Notes under the pieces: generated by a model
What the model saw: the letters and a program-made list of their open reading frames with translations, nothing else
Told to the model about the DNA's origin: nothing
Database searches by the model: none
Assembly (NCBI GenBank): GCA_964596645.1
Contig: CAZQVB010000021.1
Location: 1 to 64,000, forward strand
Length of the DNA stretch: 64,000 nucleotides
From: CAVQEK01 sp964596645
GTDB lineage: Bacteria > Bacteroidota > Bacteroidia > Cytophagales > Cyclobacteriaceae
Direction of reading: 5' to 3'
Translations under genes and position numbers: made by a program
Part shown: piece after piece, positions 1 to 8,012 of the stretch
How the letters are laid out: each line of letters starts with the position of its first letter
Numbering within the stretch: the first letter of the stretch is position 1

Positions 1-624
1 CCGGAAAAAACGGTGCACGGCACCCATGTACTCCTCGCCGTGGGCCGTGTGCCCAACACTGACGACCTGGGTCTGCACCGCACCGACATCACCACCAGCG
101 ATGATGGGTTTATACAAGTGAATGATCAACTGCAAACGAGCGTAGAAGGCGTGTGGGCACTGGGCGACTGCAACGGCGAAGGGGCTTTTACGCACACCGC
201 CTATCACGATTATCAAATTGCTTCTGACCATTTGCTTGGTGATGACGACAAAACGCTGAGCGATCGCATCCCCTGCTATGCCATGTTTTCAGACCCGCCC
301 ATGGCGCGCATCGGACTCACGGAGCAGCAGGTAAGAGAGCGCAAGATCGATGCGCTGGTTGCGCATAGGCCCATGCACAAGGTAGCACGCGCCGTAGAGA
401 TGGGCGAAACGCAGGGCTTTATGAAAATATTGATAGAAAAGAAAACAGAGAAAATCCTTGGCGCCATGCTCCTGGGCCTTCATGCCGATGAAGTGATTCA
501 TGGGCTGCTCGATGTGATGTACACCGGCCAGAGCTACAAGGTGATCCAAAATGCCGTGCACATACATCCCACCGTATCGGAATTGATCCCCACCATGCTC
601 GCTGATTTGGAGCCTTTGAAATAA
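1..624 (+). CDS. Flavin-dependent disulfide reductase (dihydrolipoamide dehydrogenase / mercuric reductase-like), C-terminal part
   Basis: The gene enters from the left edge, so only about 207 C-terminal codons are visible; the frame is open from base 1. The fragment begins in the end of the NAD(P)-binding domain (LLAVGRVPNT), continues through the second FAD contact (WALGDCNGEGAFTH) and contains the whole C-terminal dimerisation domain. The motif HIHPTVSELIP near the end is the family's active-site His-Glu pair that works with the redox disulfide of the partner subunit. The CxxxxC motif would lie upstream of the window, so substrate cannot be decided. A separate true E3 gene lies at 46027 in the pyruvate dehydrogenase operon, so this copy is more likely a general NAD(P)/FAD oxidoreductase of the MerA-like branch than the complex E3. 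Confidence 0.85.
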   Translation, partial: PEKTVHGTHVLLAVGRVPNTDDLGLHRTDITTSDDGFIQVNDQLQTSVEGVWALGDCNGEGAFTHTAYHDYQIASDHLLGDDDKTLSDRIPCYAMFSDPPMARIGLTEQQVRERKIDALVAHRPMHKVARAVEMGETQGFMKILIEKKTEKILGAMLLGLHADEVIHGLLDVMYTGQSYKVIQNAVHIHPTVSELIPTMLADLEPLK

Positions 625-648
625 TGCTTTAATGGGTGGAAAGCGCCA

Positions 649-1215
649 TTAGACTACACCGGTCTTTGCAAAAGTTTCAATGGTGCGCACGTCCATCCTG
701 TCGGTGAGGCTTTCGGAATAATGTGCCTTTTTCACCACCAGATTGTGGTCGATGAGAAACTCCGCCGGAATGGTTTTGATGGATTCGCCGGCAGCCATCA
801 TATGCATAGGCATTTTATTGCGATACGCCGTAAAGGCTGTTTGTACAAAAGTGCTGATGTGGCTCATGGCCGCTTTGTATCCGGAGGGTTCAAGGCCATA
901 AGCCGCATACCATATTTTTTCAGGATCCGAAATAATGGGTATCGGTGCCAGCCCGCTGTGGAAGCTGCTCAACTGAATGAGTCGCGCGGGGGACTCAAAG
1001 AAAAAGATCATGGCAAAGGAGGAAGCATCTAACGAGGAGTATACCTTGGATAGGTTATGTACCCGAATGTTGCAGAAAGGACAGCCCGCGTGTCTGAAAA
1101 AACCGATCAACAGGCGCTTCTCTTTGTAATCATTCAGGTCTACCTGCTGGCCCTGCACACTCTGCAGTGAAAAATGTGGCGCCTTCAGTTCTGCTTGCAA
1201 TTTTATACCACTCAT
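649..1215 (-). CDS. Peroxiredoxin-like AhpC/TSA family protein
   Basis: A 188-residue thioredoxin-fold protein. The N-terminus (residues 10-40) has the redoxin opening strand pattern (APHFSLQSVQGQQVDLNDY), followed by GFFRHAGCPFC with Cys45 and Cys48, which gives a CxxC rather than the lone peroxidatic Cys of typical 2-Cys peroxiredoxins. The rest matches the alkyl hydroperoxide reductase/redoxin domain in length. No signal peptide is visible, so it is probably cytoplasmic. It converges with the flavin reductase to its left. Function as thiol peroxidase or disulfide reductase is inferred from the fold and the CPFC motif; substrate unknown. Confidence 0.75.
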   Translation of the reverse strand: MSGIKLQAELKAPHFSLQSVQGQQVDLNDYKEKRLLIGFFRHAGCPFCNIRVHNLSKVYSSLDASSFAMIFFFESPARLIQLSSFHSGLAPIPIISDPEKIWYAAYGLEPSGYKAAMSHISTFVQTAFTAYRNKMPMHMMAAGESIKTIPAEFLIDHNLVVKKAHYSESLTDRMDVRTIETFAKTGVV

Positions 1216-1267
1216 ATCTTAATATCTTAAAAAATGTGCCTTACCGCTTCTTGCTCGTCACCTGCAT

Positions 1268-1299
1268 TTTGCCCCGCGTGCAACCAAAGGTTATCTTCG
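1268..1299 (+). promoter_or_regulatory. Candidate Bacteroidota sigma-A promoter
   Basis: TTTG at 1268-1271 is followed after 20 bp by TATCTTCG at 1292-1299, one mismatch from the TAnnTTTG box. It sits just upstream of the ATG at 1310, so the leader would be only a few bases. A chance match is possible. Confidence 0.35.
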
Positions 1300-1309
1300 G
1301 GGGCATGAA

Positions 1310-1789
1310 ATGTCTTTTTCTAAAATGATACATACGCCGAGTCAACTGAAAATAACCCTCCACAAGCATTGCTTATCCATCATTGGCGAACGCCTGGACG
1401 CGCTTTATGCCAGCACAGAAGCCATGCAGCAAGGGGCACAGAACGATGCGAAAAGCAGCATGGGCGATAAGTACGAAACCGGTCGCGAAATGCTCAAGCA
1501 GGAACTGGACAAGTACGGGCAGGCCATCGCTTCCCTGGAGGAAATGCGGGCCATCCTTCTACCAATTGATCCTGAAAAACCCGCTACAACCATACAGACG
1601 GGCGCTTTGGTCTACACCACATCCGGAATTTTTTATGTTTCCGTGCCCCTCGGTAAAGTCACCATTCAAGGTGAATCTGTGTTCACCATATCAGCGTATG
1701 CGCCCATCGTAGTGGCATTGAAGGAGGCGCACCAGTCCGGCACCTCCTTTTTTCGCGGAAAACACTTTGAGATATCTACCATTGTGTAG
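1310..1789 (+). CDS. GreA/GreB-like small protein (family often mislabelled 3-oxoacyl-ACP synthase)
   Basis: 159 residues. The N-terminal half is a predicted coiled coil with the conserved stretch KSSMGDKYETGREML (about residues 49-63), and the C-terminal half (from about residue 95) is an FKBP-like beta domain (GALVYTTSGIFYVSVPLGKV...ISAYAPIVVAL). That order, coiled coil then FKBP-like fold, is the architecture of transcript cleavage factors GreA/GreB, and DKYETGR resembles their loop region with acidic residues. Related Bacteroidota proteins are commonly annotated as 3-oxoacyl-ACP synthase, which nothing in the sequence supports. A binding role at RNA polymerase is inference. The first ATG at 1310 is used; a second ATG at 1325 is possible. 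It converges with the ABC-F gene, 12 bp apart. Confidence 0.6.
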   Translation: MSFSKMIHTPSQLKITLHKHCLSIIGERLDALYASTEAMQQGAQNDAKSSMGDKYETGREMLKQELDKYGQAIASLEEMRAILLPIDPEKPATTIQTGALVYTTSGIFYVSVPLGKVTIQGESVFTISAYAPIVVALKEAHQSGTSFFRGKHFEISTIV

Positions 1790-1801
1790 CAAGCTGCAAC
1801 G

Positions 1802-3418
1802 TTAGTTGGCCGCTGCACCCACAGCTTCTGCGCCCTCTTTCCATTCCAAAAATTCGTCGAAGCTACCCAGCTTGTCCACATAGCCATCGGCCGTAATGTA
1901 CACCACACGGTTGGCCAGGGTCTGGGTGAAGGTATGGTCGTGTGAGGTAAACAGTACCGTGCCGGGAAAATTCTGAAGCGCATTGTTGAAAGCGGTGATC
2001 GACTCCAGGTCGAGGTGGTTGGTAGGCTCGTCGAGTATCAGCAAATTGGCGCCCTGCAGCATCATCCTCGATATCATACAACGCACCTTTTCTCCACCCG
2101 ACAGCACGTTGCAACGCTTTAGGGTTTCCTGACCGGAAAACAGCATTTTACCCAGAAAGCCGCGTATGTATACCTCGTCTTTCTCATCTTCAGAGTACTG
2201 CCGCAGCCAGTCTATCAGGTTGTCATCCGACTGAAAATATTTCTCATTTTCGTTGGGCAGGTAGGCTCGGGTGATGGTTTGGCCAAATTTGTAGCTGCCA
2301 CTGTCGGCGGGCAGCTCGCCCATAAGTACCCGAAACAGCGTGGTGACGGTGATGCTCTTATTGCTGATGAATGCGATCTTATCGCCTTTATTCACAAAAA
2401 GGTCGAAATCTTTAAATATGGTGGTGCCATCAATTTTTTTACCCAGTTTCTCCACCTCCAGTATCTGATCGCCCGCTTCGCGGTTTTGATTGAATATGAT
2501 GGCGGGATATTTACGGTTCGAGGGCTGTATATCTTCTATGTTGATTTTTTCCAGCAACTTCCTTCTGCTGGTGGCCTGGCGCGACTTCGACGCGTTGGCG
2601 CTGAAGCGGGCAATAAATTCCTGCAACTCCTTCTTCTTCTCTTCGGCCTTCTTGTTGGCCGAAGAGCGCTGGCTAAGGGCCAACTGGCTCGATTGATACC
2701 AGAAGGTGTAGTTGCCTGTGTATATTTTGATGGCGCCAAAATCTATGTCGGCCACGTGGGTACACACCGTATCAAGAAAGTGCCTGTCGTGCGATACTAC
2801 GATCACGGTATTTTTAAAATCAAGCAGGTAATTTTCCAGCCATGTGATGGTGTGGATGTCCAGGTCGTTGGTAGGCTCATCGAGTATGAGTATGTCGGGA
2901 TTGCCAAAGAGCGCCTGGGCCAACAGCACGCGCACTTTCTCATGCCCGCTCAGCTCATTCATTTGCTTGTAGTGATCGGCCTCGGCTATGCCCAGTCCGC
3001 TGAGCAATGCGGCGGCATCGGGTTCGGCATTCCAGCCGTCCATCTCAGCAAATACAGCTTCCAGTTCGGAAACACGATGGCCGTCTTCCTCAGAAAAATC
3101 GGGCTTGGCATACAGTGCATCTTTTTCCTGCATTATTGACCACAGCTTTTTGTGCCCCATCATCACCGTGCTCAGCACGGGAAAGGCGTCAAACTCAAAG
3201 TGATCTTGCTTGAGCACAGCGAGCCGTTTGCCCGGCTCGATATGTACCGAGCCCGAAGTGGGAGATATGTCGCCTGATAATATTTTAAGGAAGGTAGATT
3301 TGCCAGCGCCATTGGCACCGATAATGCCGTAACAGTTACCTCCTGTAAATTTTATGTTGACTTCATCAAACAGCACACGCTTGCCGTACTGAAGGGATAT
3401 ATTTTGTGTTGATATCAT
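1802..3418 (-). CDS. ABC-F family ATPase, YbiT-like
   Basis: 538 residues with two tandem ABC ATPase domains and no membrane segment, as in ribosome-associated ABC-F proteins. Domain 1 (about residues 1-250) has a normal Walker A (GANGAGKST), a signature written LSGHEK and Walker B ILILDEPTND. The linker contains FSANASKSRQATSR, a hallmark of the YbiT branch. Domain 2 (about 310-538) keeps LSGGEKVR and LLILDEPTNHLD, but its P-loop reads ISNKSITVTT, without the GxxGxGK[ST] lysine. The start is placed at MISTQN because similarity to YbiT begins there and a TAATTTTG box lies just upstream; a longer frame runs back to 3538. ABC-F proteins act on ribosomes in translation or antibiotic tolerance; which applies here is unknown. 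Confidence 0.9.
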   Translation of the reverse strand: MISTQNISLQYGKRVLFDEVNIKFTGGNCYGIIGANGAGKSTFLKILSGDISPTSGSVHIEPGKRLAVLKQDHFEFDAFPVLSTVMMGHKKLWSIMQEKDALYAKPDFSEEDGHRVSELEAVFAEMDGWNAEPDAAALLSGLGIAEADHYKQMNELSGHEKVRVLLAQALFGNPDILILDEPTNDLDIHTITWLENYLLDFKNTVIVVSHDRHFLDTVCTHVADIDFGAIKIYTGNYTFWYQSSQLALSQRSSANKKAEEKKKELQEFIARFSANASKSRQATSRRKLLEKINIEDIQPSNRKYPAIIFNQNREAGDQILEVEKLGKKIDGTTIFKDFDLFVNKGDKIAFISNKSITVTTLFRVLMGELPADSGSYKFGQTITRAYLPNENEKYFQSDDNLIDWLRQYSEDEKDEVYIRGFLGKMLFSGQETLKRCNVLSGGEKVRCMISRMMLQGANLLILDEPTNHLDLESITAFNNALQNFPGTVLFTSHDHTFTQTLANRVVYITADGYVDKLGSFDEFLEWKEGAEAVGAAAN

Positions 3419-3441
3419 ACAATGCATATAAAATGAACCCG

Positions 3442-3449
3442 CAAAATTA
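3442..3449 (-). promoter_or_regulatory. Candidate -7 box for the ABC-F gene
   Basis: Reading leftwards the sequence is TAATTTTG, a full match to TAnnTTTG, placed about 24 bp before the ATG at 3418. No good -33 TTG is seen at the right spacing. It supports the shorter start. Confidence 0.4.
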
Positions 3450-3577
3450 GAAGAATAAGTGGGTAGAAAAAAGAGATGGCAGGGAAGGTCAATCAACCCA
3501 GGCGTGCCCAGCAGAATTGGTAGACTATACCACAACAATGATCATAATTATACCTTCGTCATCGTAGCAATGGCTGC

Positions 3578-4612
3578 TCATTCATTGTAAAGCTCAAGTG
3601 TCTGCAGCACGGCACCCTCTTCACCATGCACTTCAAACGTGATGGCCGGGTCTTCATTCAGGTTGGTGATGCGGATGATGCCGAAGTTTCTCACTACATG
3701 CATGTCGCCAACGCGGTACTGGTTCGGTTCATTTTTGGCCTCACTCCAGGTGTGCGTGAGGCCACTGGAGGTAAACTCGTACACATCATACAGCTCGGGG
3801 ATCGGCATACGCGATATTTCAGCAATATGCCTGTCGCCACTGATGATGATGGCGTTTTTAGGTTGAGTGCGTTCAAGCAGGTCAAAAAGGCGCTGCCGGG
3901 CAGAGGGGAAATTGGCCCAATGTTCAAAGCCGTGCTCCTTGGGTATCACCTGAATGCTGCTGGCCAGGATATTTACTTTGGCGCTGCTATCGCTTAGCTG
4001 TTCTTCGAGCCACTGCCATTGTGCCTCACCGAGTATATCACCTGTGGGGTTGGGCAGGTACATGGGCAAGCCCGGCTCCGGGTTGTCGATGAGGGAATCG
4101 CGGAAATAACGGGTATCCAGCAATATGAGTTTTACATGACCGGCAGCGTCCAACGTGTAGGATTGATATAAACCTTCGCGGCCCCATACAGGATTATCTT
4201 CGGCCACATCCAAAAATTCCAACGCCAGCTTTTTAGATTCTTGTTTCTTAGGATAATGCCGACCCGCATCATTTTCTCCATAGTCGTGGTCGTCCCAGGT
4301 GCCATAGACCGGCATTTGTTGCCTCATTTCCTGATACAACGGACGGCTCTTTTGTTTCTCATACTTCTCAGCCAACAGGCTCATGTCTTCTGTATCGCCG
4401 TAAATATTATCGCCAAGCCAAATCCACAGGTCCGGATTTTCCGCCAGCACAGCCTGCCACCGCTGGTTGTCGTTGTCCTGATGGGCGCAGCTGCCAAAAG
4501 CCAACACCAGCGTATCCTGACGCGGCATGTCACCTTGTGCTTCTTGTCGGGGGTGTGGTTTGCAAGCGGTGTACGCCAGGAGAATCAAAAACAATAGGGA
4601 CGTTCTAGACAT
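3578..4612 (-). CDS. PhoD-like metallophosphatase, exported lipoprotein
   Basis: 344 residues from the ATG at 4612, which begins a hydrophobic signal segment followed by AYTACK, a plausible lipoprotein cleavage site with Cys lipidation. The body carries the calcineurin-like metal ligands in order: FGSCAH, WLGDNIYGD, GTWDDHDYGENDAG, SGDRHIAE and a final HTW. These are the PhoD/alkaline phosphatase D-type motifs, so it is probably a surface or periplasmic phosphodiesterase/alkaline phosphatase. Upstream in-frame codons to 4780 lack a signal-like start and were left out. The gene stands alone, with about 220 bp separating it from the patatin gene on its right. Confidence 0.85.
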   Translation of the reverse strand: MSRTSLLFLILLAYTACKPHPRQEAQGDMPRQDTLVLAFGSCAHQDNDNQRWQAVLAENPDLWIWLGDNIYGDTEDMSLLAEKYEKQKSRPLYQEMRQQMPVYGTWDDHDYGENDAGRHYPKKQESKKLALEFLDVAEDNPVWGREGLYQSYTLDAAGHVKLILLDTRYFRDSLIDNPEPGLPMYLPNPTGDILGEAQWQWLEEQLSDSSAKVNILASSIQVIPKEHGFEHWANFPSARQRLFDLLERTQPKNAIIISGDRHIAEISRMPIPELYDVYEFTSSGLTHTWSEAKNEPNQYRVGDMHVVRNFGIIRITNLNEDPAITFEVHGEEGAVLQTLELYNE

Positions 4613-4832
4613 ATTGATGAAGTTATGCTGCAATATGGCAACACTGAGTGAAACAAACGCAAACGAAGGCATTAAGCCAACATTAATAACCAATATAAAG
4701 CGTGAATCTGTAAGCTGCGAATGGTGCGCAGGTCGTTTAAATATTTCATAAAACCCAGTAAACCAATGATTAGAAGGCAAGTATTATTGATTCGGATTGC
4801 CGCAACAATTGCTCCTGCTCGTGCAATGCTTT

Positions 4833-5612
4833 TCAACCATGCTGCCTGGCACGCTCCAGGGCAGACAGCACAAGCTCTATCTGACTGAGGCCATACCTAT
4901 ACCCGATGTCGAATATCTGCTCTGCCTTCGAAAACTGCATGGCTCCGATGCTGGCCATTTCCGGTGGCTCCAGCACCAGGTCGCAGAGCTGCTTGCGGCC
5001 CGTTGCATTGGCATACACCGACAGCAACAGCATACGCTCTATCATAGACCTTACGCCCCTGGGCCTGAAGGTACTTGATACCGGATTGCAGTGAAAGCCG
5101 ATCAACACTTCGCACCGTGGCCGGATTACCTCAGCCGGCATGTTGTTGAGTATGCCCCCATCTACATAGGCACAGTCGTCTATTACCACAGGGTTAAAAG
5201 CGACAGGCACCGCCGAGGAAGCCTGTACCGCATCTATCACACTGCCTTCTTCAAAGTAGACGGTGTTCCCTTTCGATACATCGGTGGCATTGATCACCAA
5301 CGGAATATGGAGTTGACTAAAATCGTCGTGCAACAGATATTTTTCGAAGATCTTTCGGGTCACACGTATGTTGAGGATCCCGCCCATGGCATACTTTAGC
5401 CGCACCCAGCGGATCAGTTTGGTTTCTCTCACCACATTCATGATGGCATCGGGGCTGAGGCCTGCGCAGTATAATGCCCCCACTATGGCACCGGAGCTGG
5501 TGGCCGAAACGATGCCTGGCCTGATGCCGGCTTCATCCAGAGCCTTGAGCACGCCCACGTGCGCTATGCCCCTGGCACCACCACCCGACATCACGTAGCC
5601 CAATGTTACCAT
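4833..5612 (-). CDS. Patatin-like phospholipase
   Basis: 259 residues forming a single patatin domain. The oxyanion-hole loop GGGARG is at residues 10-15, the nucleophile is Ser39 in SATSSGAIVG, and the catalytic Asp151 is in YVDGGILNN. The nucleophile elbow is usually GxSxG; here the first Gly is Ala, which is tolerated in some homologues. Length agrees with the RssA/YchK group of short bacterial patatins. No signal peptide or beta-barrel domain is present, so it should act in the cytoplasm on lipid acyl esters. It lies 8 bp downstream of the MBL hydrolase on the same strand and is probably co-transcribed with it. Confidence 0.85.
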   Translation of the reverse strand: MVTLGYVMSGGGARGIAHVGVLKALDEAGIRPGIVSATSSGAIVGALYCAGLSPDAIMNVVRETKLIRWVRLKYAMGGILNIRVTRKIFEKYLLHDDFSQLHIPLVINATDVSKGNTVYFEEGSVIDAVQASSAVPVAFNPVVIDDCAYVDGGILNNMPAEVIRPRCEVLIGFHCNPVSSTFRPRGVRSMIERMLLLSVYANATGRKQLCDLVLEPPEMASIGAMQFSKAEQIFDIGYRYGLSQIELVLSALERARQHG

Positions 5613-5620
5613 AGTCGTTG

Positions 5621-6469
5621 TTAAAGCACTTCAGACAGTGGAAAGGTTTCTTTGAGGCGGGGCCCTTTTTCGGTCATTTTCAGAGTGCAGCACTCGTGCA
5701 TAGGGTCGTGCTCGAAAAATACAATGTGCTCTTTTTCTATAGCCCTGTGCAGAAATTGCCCTTTTTCCTGTAAGGTAATCAGCGGGCGGGTGTCGTAACC
5801 CATCACATACGGCAGCGGTATATGTCCGACAGAAGGCAACAAGTCGGCAGCAAAAACAATGATTTTTTCCTTGTATTGAATGTGCGGTATCATTTGCTTT
5901 TCAGTATGTCCATCTGCAAATACCACCTGGACTCCGGGCATTGGGCTGTCGTTGTGAAAGTCCAAAAAGTGAAGCTGGCCGCTTTCTTCTATAGGCAAAA
6001 TATTTTCTTCCAGAAAAGACGCTCGCTCACGGGCGTTGGGCTGTGTGGCCCATTTCCAATGCTCGCGGTTGCTCCAGTAGCGCGCATTTTTAAAGGTTAG
6101 TTCCGGTTTGCCTACTTCACCATTTTGCCATTGTACGGCACCCCCGCAGTGATCAAAATGCAGGTGGGTGAGCAACACATCTGTCACCGCATCGGCAGCA
6201 AATCCGGCTTTCTCTATCTGCATCAACAGGCCATCGGTACATTGCGGGTGATAATGTCTGAAAAACCGCTCGTCCTGTTTGTTGCCCATGCCCGTGTCGA
6301 TCAGCATCAGGCGATCATCGTCTTCTACCAGCAGGCACCGCATGGCCCAGGTGCAGAGGTTGTGCTCGTCGGGCGGGTTGGTTTTTTGCCAGATCGACCG
6401 GGGCACCACGCCAAACATGGCCCCTCCATCGAGCTTGAACTCACCGGCATGTATGATGTGTAACTTCAT
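5621..6469 (-). CDS. Metallo-beta-lactamase-fold hydrolase
   Basis: 282 residues from the ATG at 6469 (MKLHII...); the frame extends 16 codons further but that part overlaps the accA terminator. The zinc-binding motif THLHFDHCGG gives His102, His104, Asp106 and His107; FADGHTEKQM supplies the next His and LIDTGMGNK the strand before it. The segment between is typical of the lactonase/AttM-like or YtnP group in the MBL superfamily. Substrate is not determinable from the sequence. It is followed closely by the patatin gene, suggesting a two-gene operon handling an ester or lactone. Confidence 0.85.
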   Translation of the reverse strand: MKLHIIHAGEFKLDGGAMFGVVPRSIWQKTNPPDEHNLCTWAMRCLLVEDDDRLMLIDTGMGNKQDERFFRHYHPQCTDGLLMQIEKAGFAADAVTDVLLTHLHFDHCGGAVQWQNGEVGKPELTFKNARYWSNREHWKWATQPNARERASFLEENILPIEESGQLHFLDFHNDSPMPGVQVVFADGHTEKQMIPHIQYKEKIIVFAADLLPSVGHIPLPYVMGYDTRPLITLQEKGQFLHRAIEKEHIVFFEHDPMHECCTLKMTEKGPRLKETFPLSEVL

Positions 6470-6490
6470 TTTAATGTGTTTTAGCCAGGC

Positions 6491-6533
6491 AGAAAAAAAC
6501 CACCTGCTTTTGCGCAACAGGTGGTTTCTTTCT
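6491..6533 (-). terminator. Terminator downstream of accA
   Basis: Perfect 10-bp arms AAACCACCTG (6497-6506) and CAGGTGGTTT (6518-6527) enclose an 11-base loop. Reading leftwards the stem is followed by a run of T, so it ends accA transcription; the T-rich right side could also work in the other direction. Confidence 0.85.
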
Positions 6534-6547
6534 TATGTTTTACCATT

Positions 6548-7495
6548 CTATTCTTTCACTACACCCATTGCACAGAATTTGTCAATGCGCTGTTGTATCA
6601 TTTCGTCTATCGGCATCTGAAGCAGGTTTTTTGTTTCTTCCAGTATCACCCGTTTTATTTCTCCGCTCATCCATTTCAGGTCGTTGTGTGCTCCGCCCAG
6701 CGGTTCGTTGATGATACCATCGATGAGGCCGAAGTTTTTCATGTCTGCGGCTGTCACCTTCATGGCTTCTGCTGCCTGCTCTTTGTAGTCCCAGCTGCGC
6801 CAAAGTATAGCAGAGCAGTTTTCGGGAGATATCACCGAGTACCAGGTGTTTTCCAGCATCAACACGCGATCGCCGATGGCTATGCCAATGGCGCCGCCCG
6901 ATGCCCCCTCTCCTATTACAATGCAAATGATCGGCACCCTGATCATAAACATCTCTTTCATGTTGCGCGCGATGGCCTCGGCCTGTCCGCGCATTTCGGC
7001 CTCCAGGCCTGGGTATGCGCCCGGTGTATCGATGAAGGTGACAATGGGTTTATTGAATTTTTCTGCCAGTCGAAAGAGCCGTAGCGCTTTGCGATAGCCT
7101 TCGGGGTTGGCCATGCCAAAGTTGCGAAGCTGACGCTGCTTGGTATTATGGCCTTTTTGTTGTCCTACAAATATGAATGTCTGGCCATTGACGGTGCCTA
7201 TCCCGCCTACCATGGCTTTGTCGTCTGCTACGTTGCGGTCGCCGTGTAGCTCTATGAAGTCGTCGGTGATTTCATAGATATAGTCGAGTGTATAGGGCCT
7301 GTCGGGATGCCTTGAAAGCTGCACGCGTTGCCAACGTGTGAGATCGCTGAATATCTCTTTTTTCAGGGTGCGTAGTTTATCTTCCAACGATTTGACAGGT
7401 TTTGAAACATCCACCCCACTTTGCTGAGCCAGGGCCTTCATGTCGGCAATTTTTGCCTCCAGTTCTACGATGGGTTTCTCGAAATCCAAGAGCAT
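6548..7495 (-). CDS. accA: Acetyl-CoA carboxylase carboxyltransferase, alpha subunit
   Basis: 315 residues, the usual AccA length. The N-terminal helical region (LDFEKPIVELEAKIADMKAL) and the carboxyltransferase core (GDRNVADDKAMVGGIGTVNGQ; FIDTPGAYPGLEAE; GEGASGGAIGIAIGDRV) are all recognisable. With AccD it transfers the carboxyl group from biotin to acetyl-CoA to make malonyl-CoA, the first step of fatty acid synthesis, in the cytoplasm. accD is not in the window. The gene has its own promoter candidate at 7516-7545 and its own terminator, so it is probably monocistronic. Confidence 0.97.
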   Translation of the reverse strand: MLLDFEKPIVELEAKIADMKALAQQSGVDVSKPVKSLEDKLRTLKKEIFSDLTRWQRVQLSRHPDRPYTLDYIYEITDDFIELHGDRNVADDKAMVGGIGTVNGQTFIFVGQQKGHNTKQRQLRNFGMANPEGYRKALRLFRLAEKFNKPIVTFIDTPGAYPGLEAEMRGQAEAIARNMKEMFMIRVPIICIVIGEGASGGAIGIAIGDRVLMLENTWYSVISPENCSAILWRSWDYKEQAAEAMKVTAADMKNFGLIDGIINEPLGGAHNDLKWMSGEIKRVILEETKNLLQMPIDEMIQQRIDKFCAMGVVKE

Positions 7496-7515
7496 TTGGC
7501 TTAGTTATTTACCGA

Positions 7516-7545
7516 CAAAAGTAAAACAATATACTGGCTGCACAA
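7516..7545 (-). promoter_or_regulatory. Promoter of accA
   Basis: Reading leftwards: TTG (7545-7543), a 19-bp spacer, then TACTTTTG (7523-7516), a full TAnnTTTG match. The ATG of accA at 7495 follows after about 20 bp. Spacing and both boxes fit the Bacteroidota primary sigma consensus. Confidence 0.6.
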
Positions 7546-7614
7546 CGATGTAAAGCAATTTCAGAAAGGTGCAGGGAGGCTATGTGTAGGTGATAACATT
7601 TTTTCAAAACATGG

Positions 7615-7646
7615 TTTGCATATACGCAGGCAAGCGTCTACATTTG
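7615..7646 (+). promoter_or_regulatory. Promoter of tRNA-Asp
   Basis: TTTG at 7615-7618, a 20-bp spacer and TACATTTG at 7639-7646 form a complete match to the Bacteroidota consensus. The tRNA starts at 7675, leaving a leader of roughly 20 bases. Confidence 0.75.
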
Positions 7647-7674
7647 CAACTCAATTTTGAAACACCAACAGAAA

Positions 7675-7754
7675 GGTCTGGTAGTTCAGTTGGTTAGAAT
7701 GCCTNNNNNNNNNNGTCACGCAGGAGGTCGCGGGTTCGAGTCCCGTCCAGACCG
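7675..7754 (+). tRNA. tRNA-Asp (anticodon GTC), interrupted by a ten-N gap
   Basis: The acceptor arms GGTCTGG (7675-7681) and CCAGACC (7747-7753) pair perfectly and the discriminator is G, as for tRNA-Asp. The D arm (GTTCAGTTGGTTAGAAT) and the T arm (GCGGGTTCGAGTCCCGT) are intact. The N run falls on the 5' side of the anticodon stem; the readable right part GTCACGCAGG supplies the anticodon GTC and the 3' half of the stem. Only about four bases are needed to complete the gene, so ten Ns are a placeholder length. CCA is not encoded. Confidence 0.9.
7705..7714. other. Assembly gap (10 N) inside tRNA-Asp
   Basis: Ten consecutive Ns. A tRNA gene is a typical place for contigs to break because near-identical copies occur elsewhere, so the true distance between the two sides is unknown. 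Confidence 0.95.
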
Positions 7755-7778
7755 CAGAAATAGTTCTTAGAAACAAAG

Positions 7779-7806
7779 AAGCCTCCAATTTTGGAGGCTT
7801 TTTTTG
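7779..7806 (+). terminator. Terminator after tRNA-Asp
   Basis: Ten-base arms AAGCCTCCAA (7779-7788) and TTGGAGGCTT (7791-7800) form a strong hairpin followed by a T run, 24 bases after the tRNA. Confidence 0.85.
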
Positions 7807-8012
7807 TTGGTGCGCCTGGCATAGGCATTAAATATGGGTGCAATTCCCGAACACGCTGAACTGTAGGGAGTATTGGCTGACAAAGGTGTTCATCGCGAGA
7901 TGCAATCTGGAAGACGCCAGCAGCAAAACGTATACAATTTTTCTCAATCTGTGCCGGCAGTTTAACTACCAAAATGTCCCGGTAATCGTCTATCTCCCAA
8001 GATTTTGCGTCT

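Noticed and set aside
1..624. A second E3 subunit of a 2-oxoacid dehydrogenase complex
   Set aside because: No E1 or E2 gene lies next to it and the true E3 is in the aceE-aceF-lpd operon; the MerA-like branch fits better.
2279..3139. A 286-codon rightward frame
   Set aside because: It is opposite the ABC-F gene, whose domains are clear; the frame has no family features.
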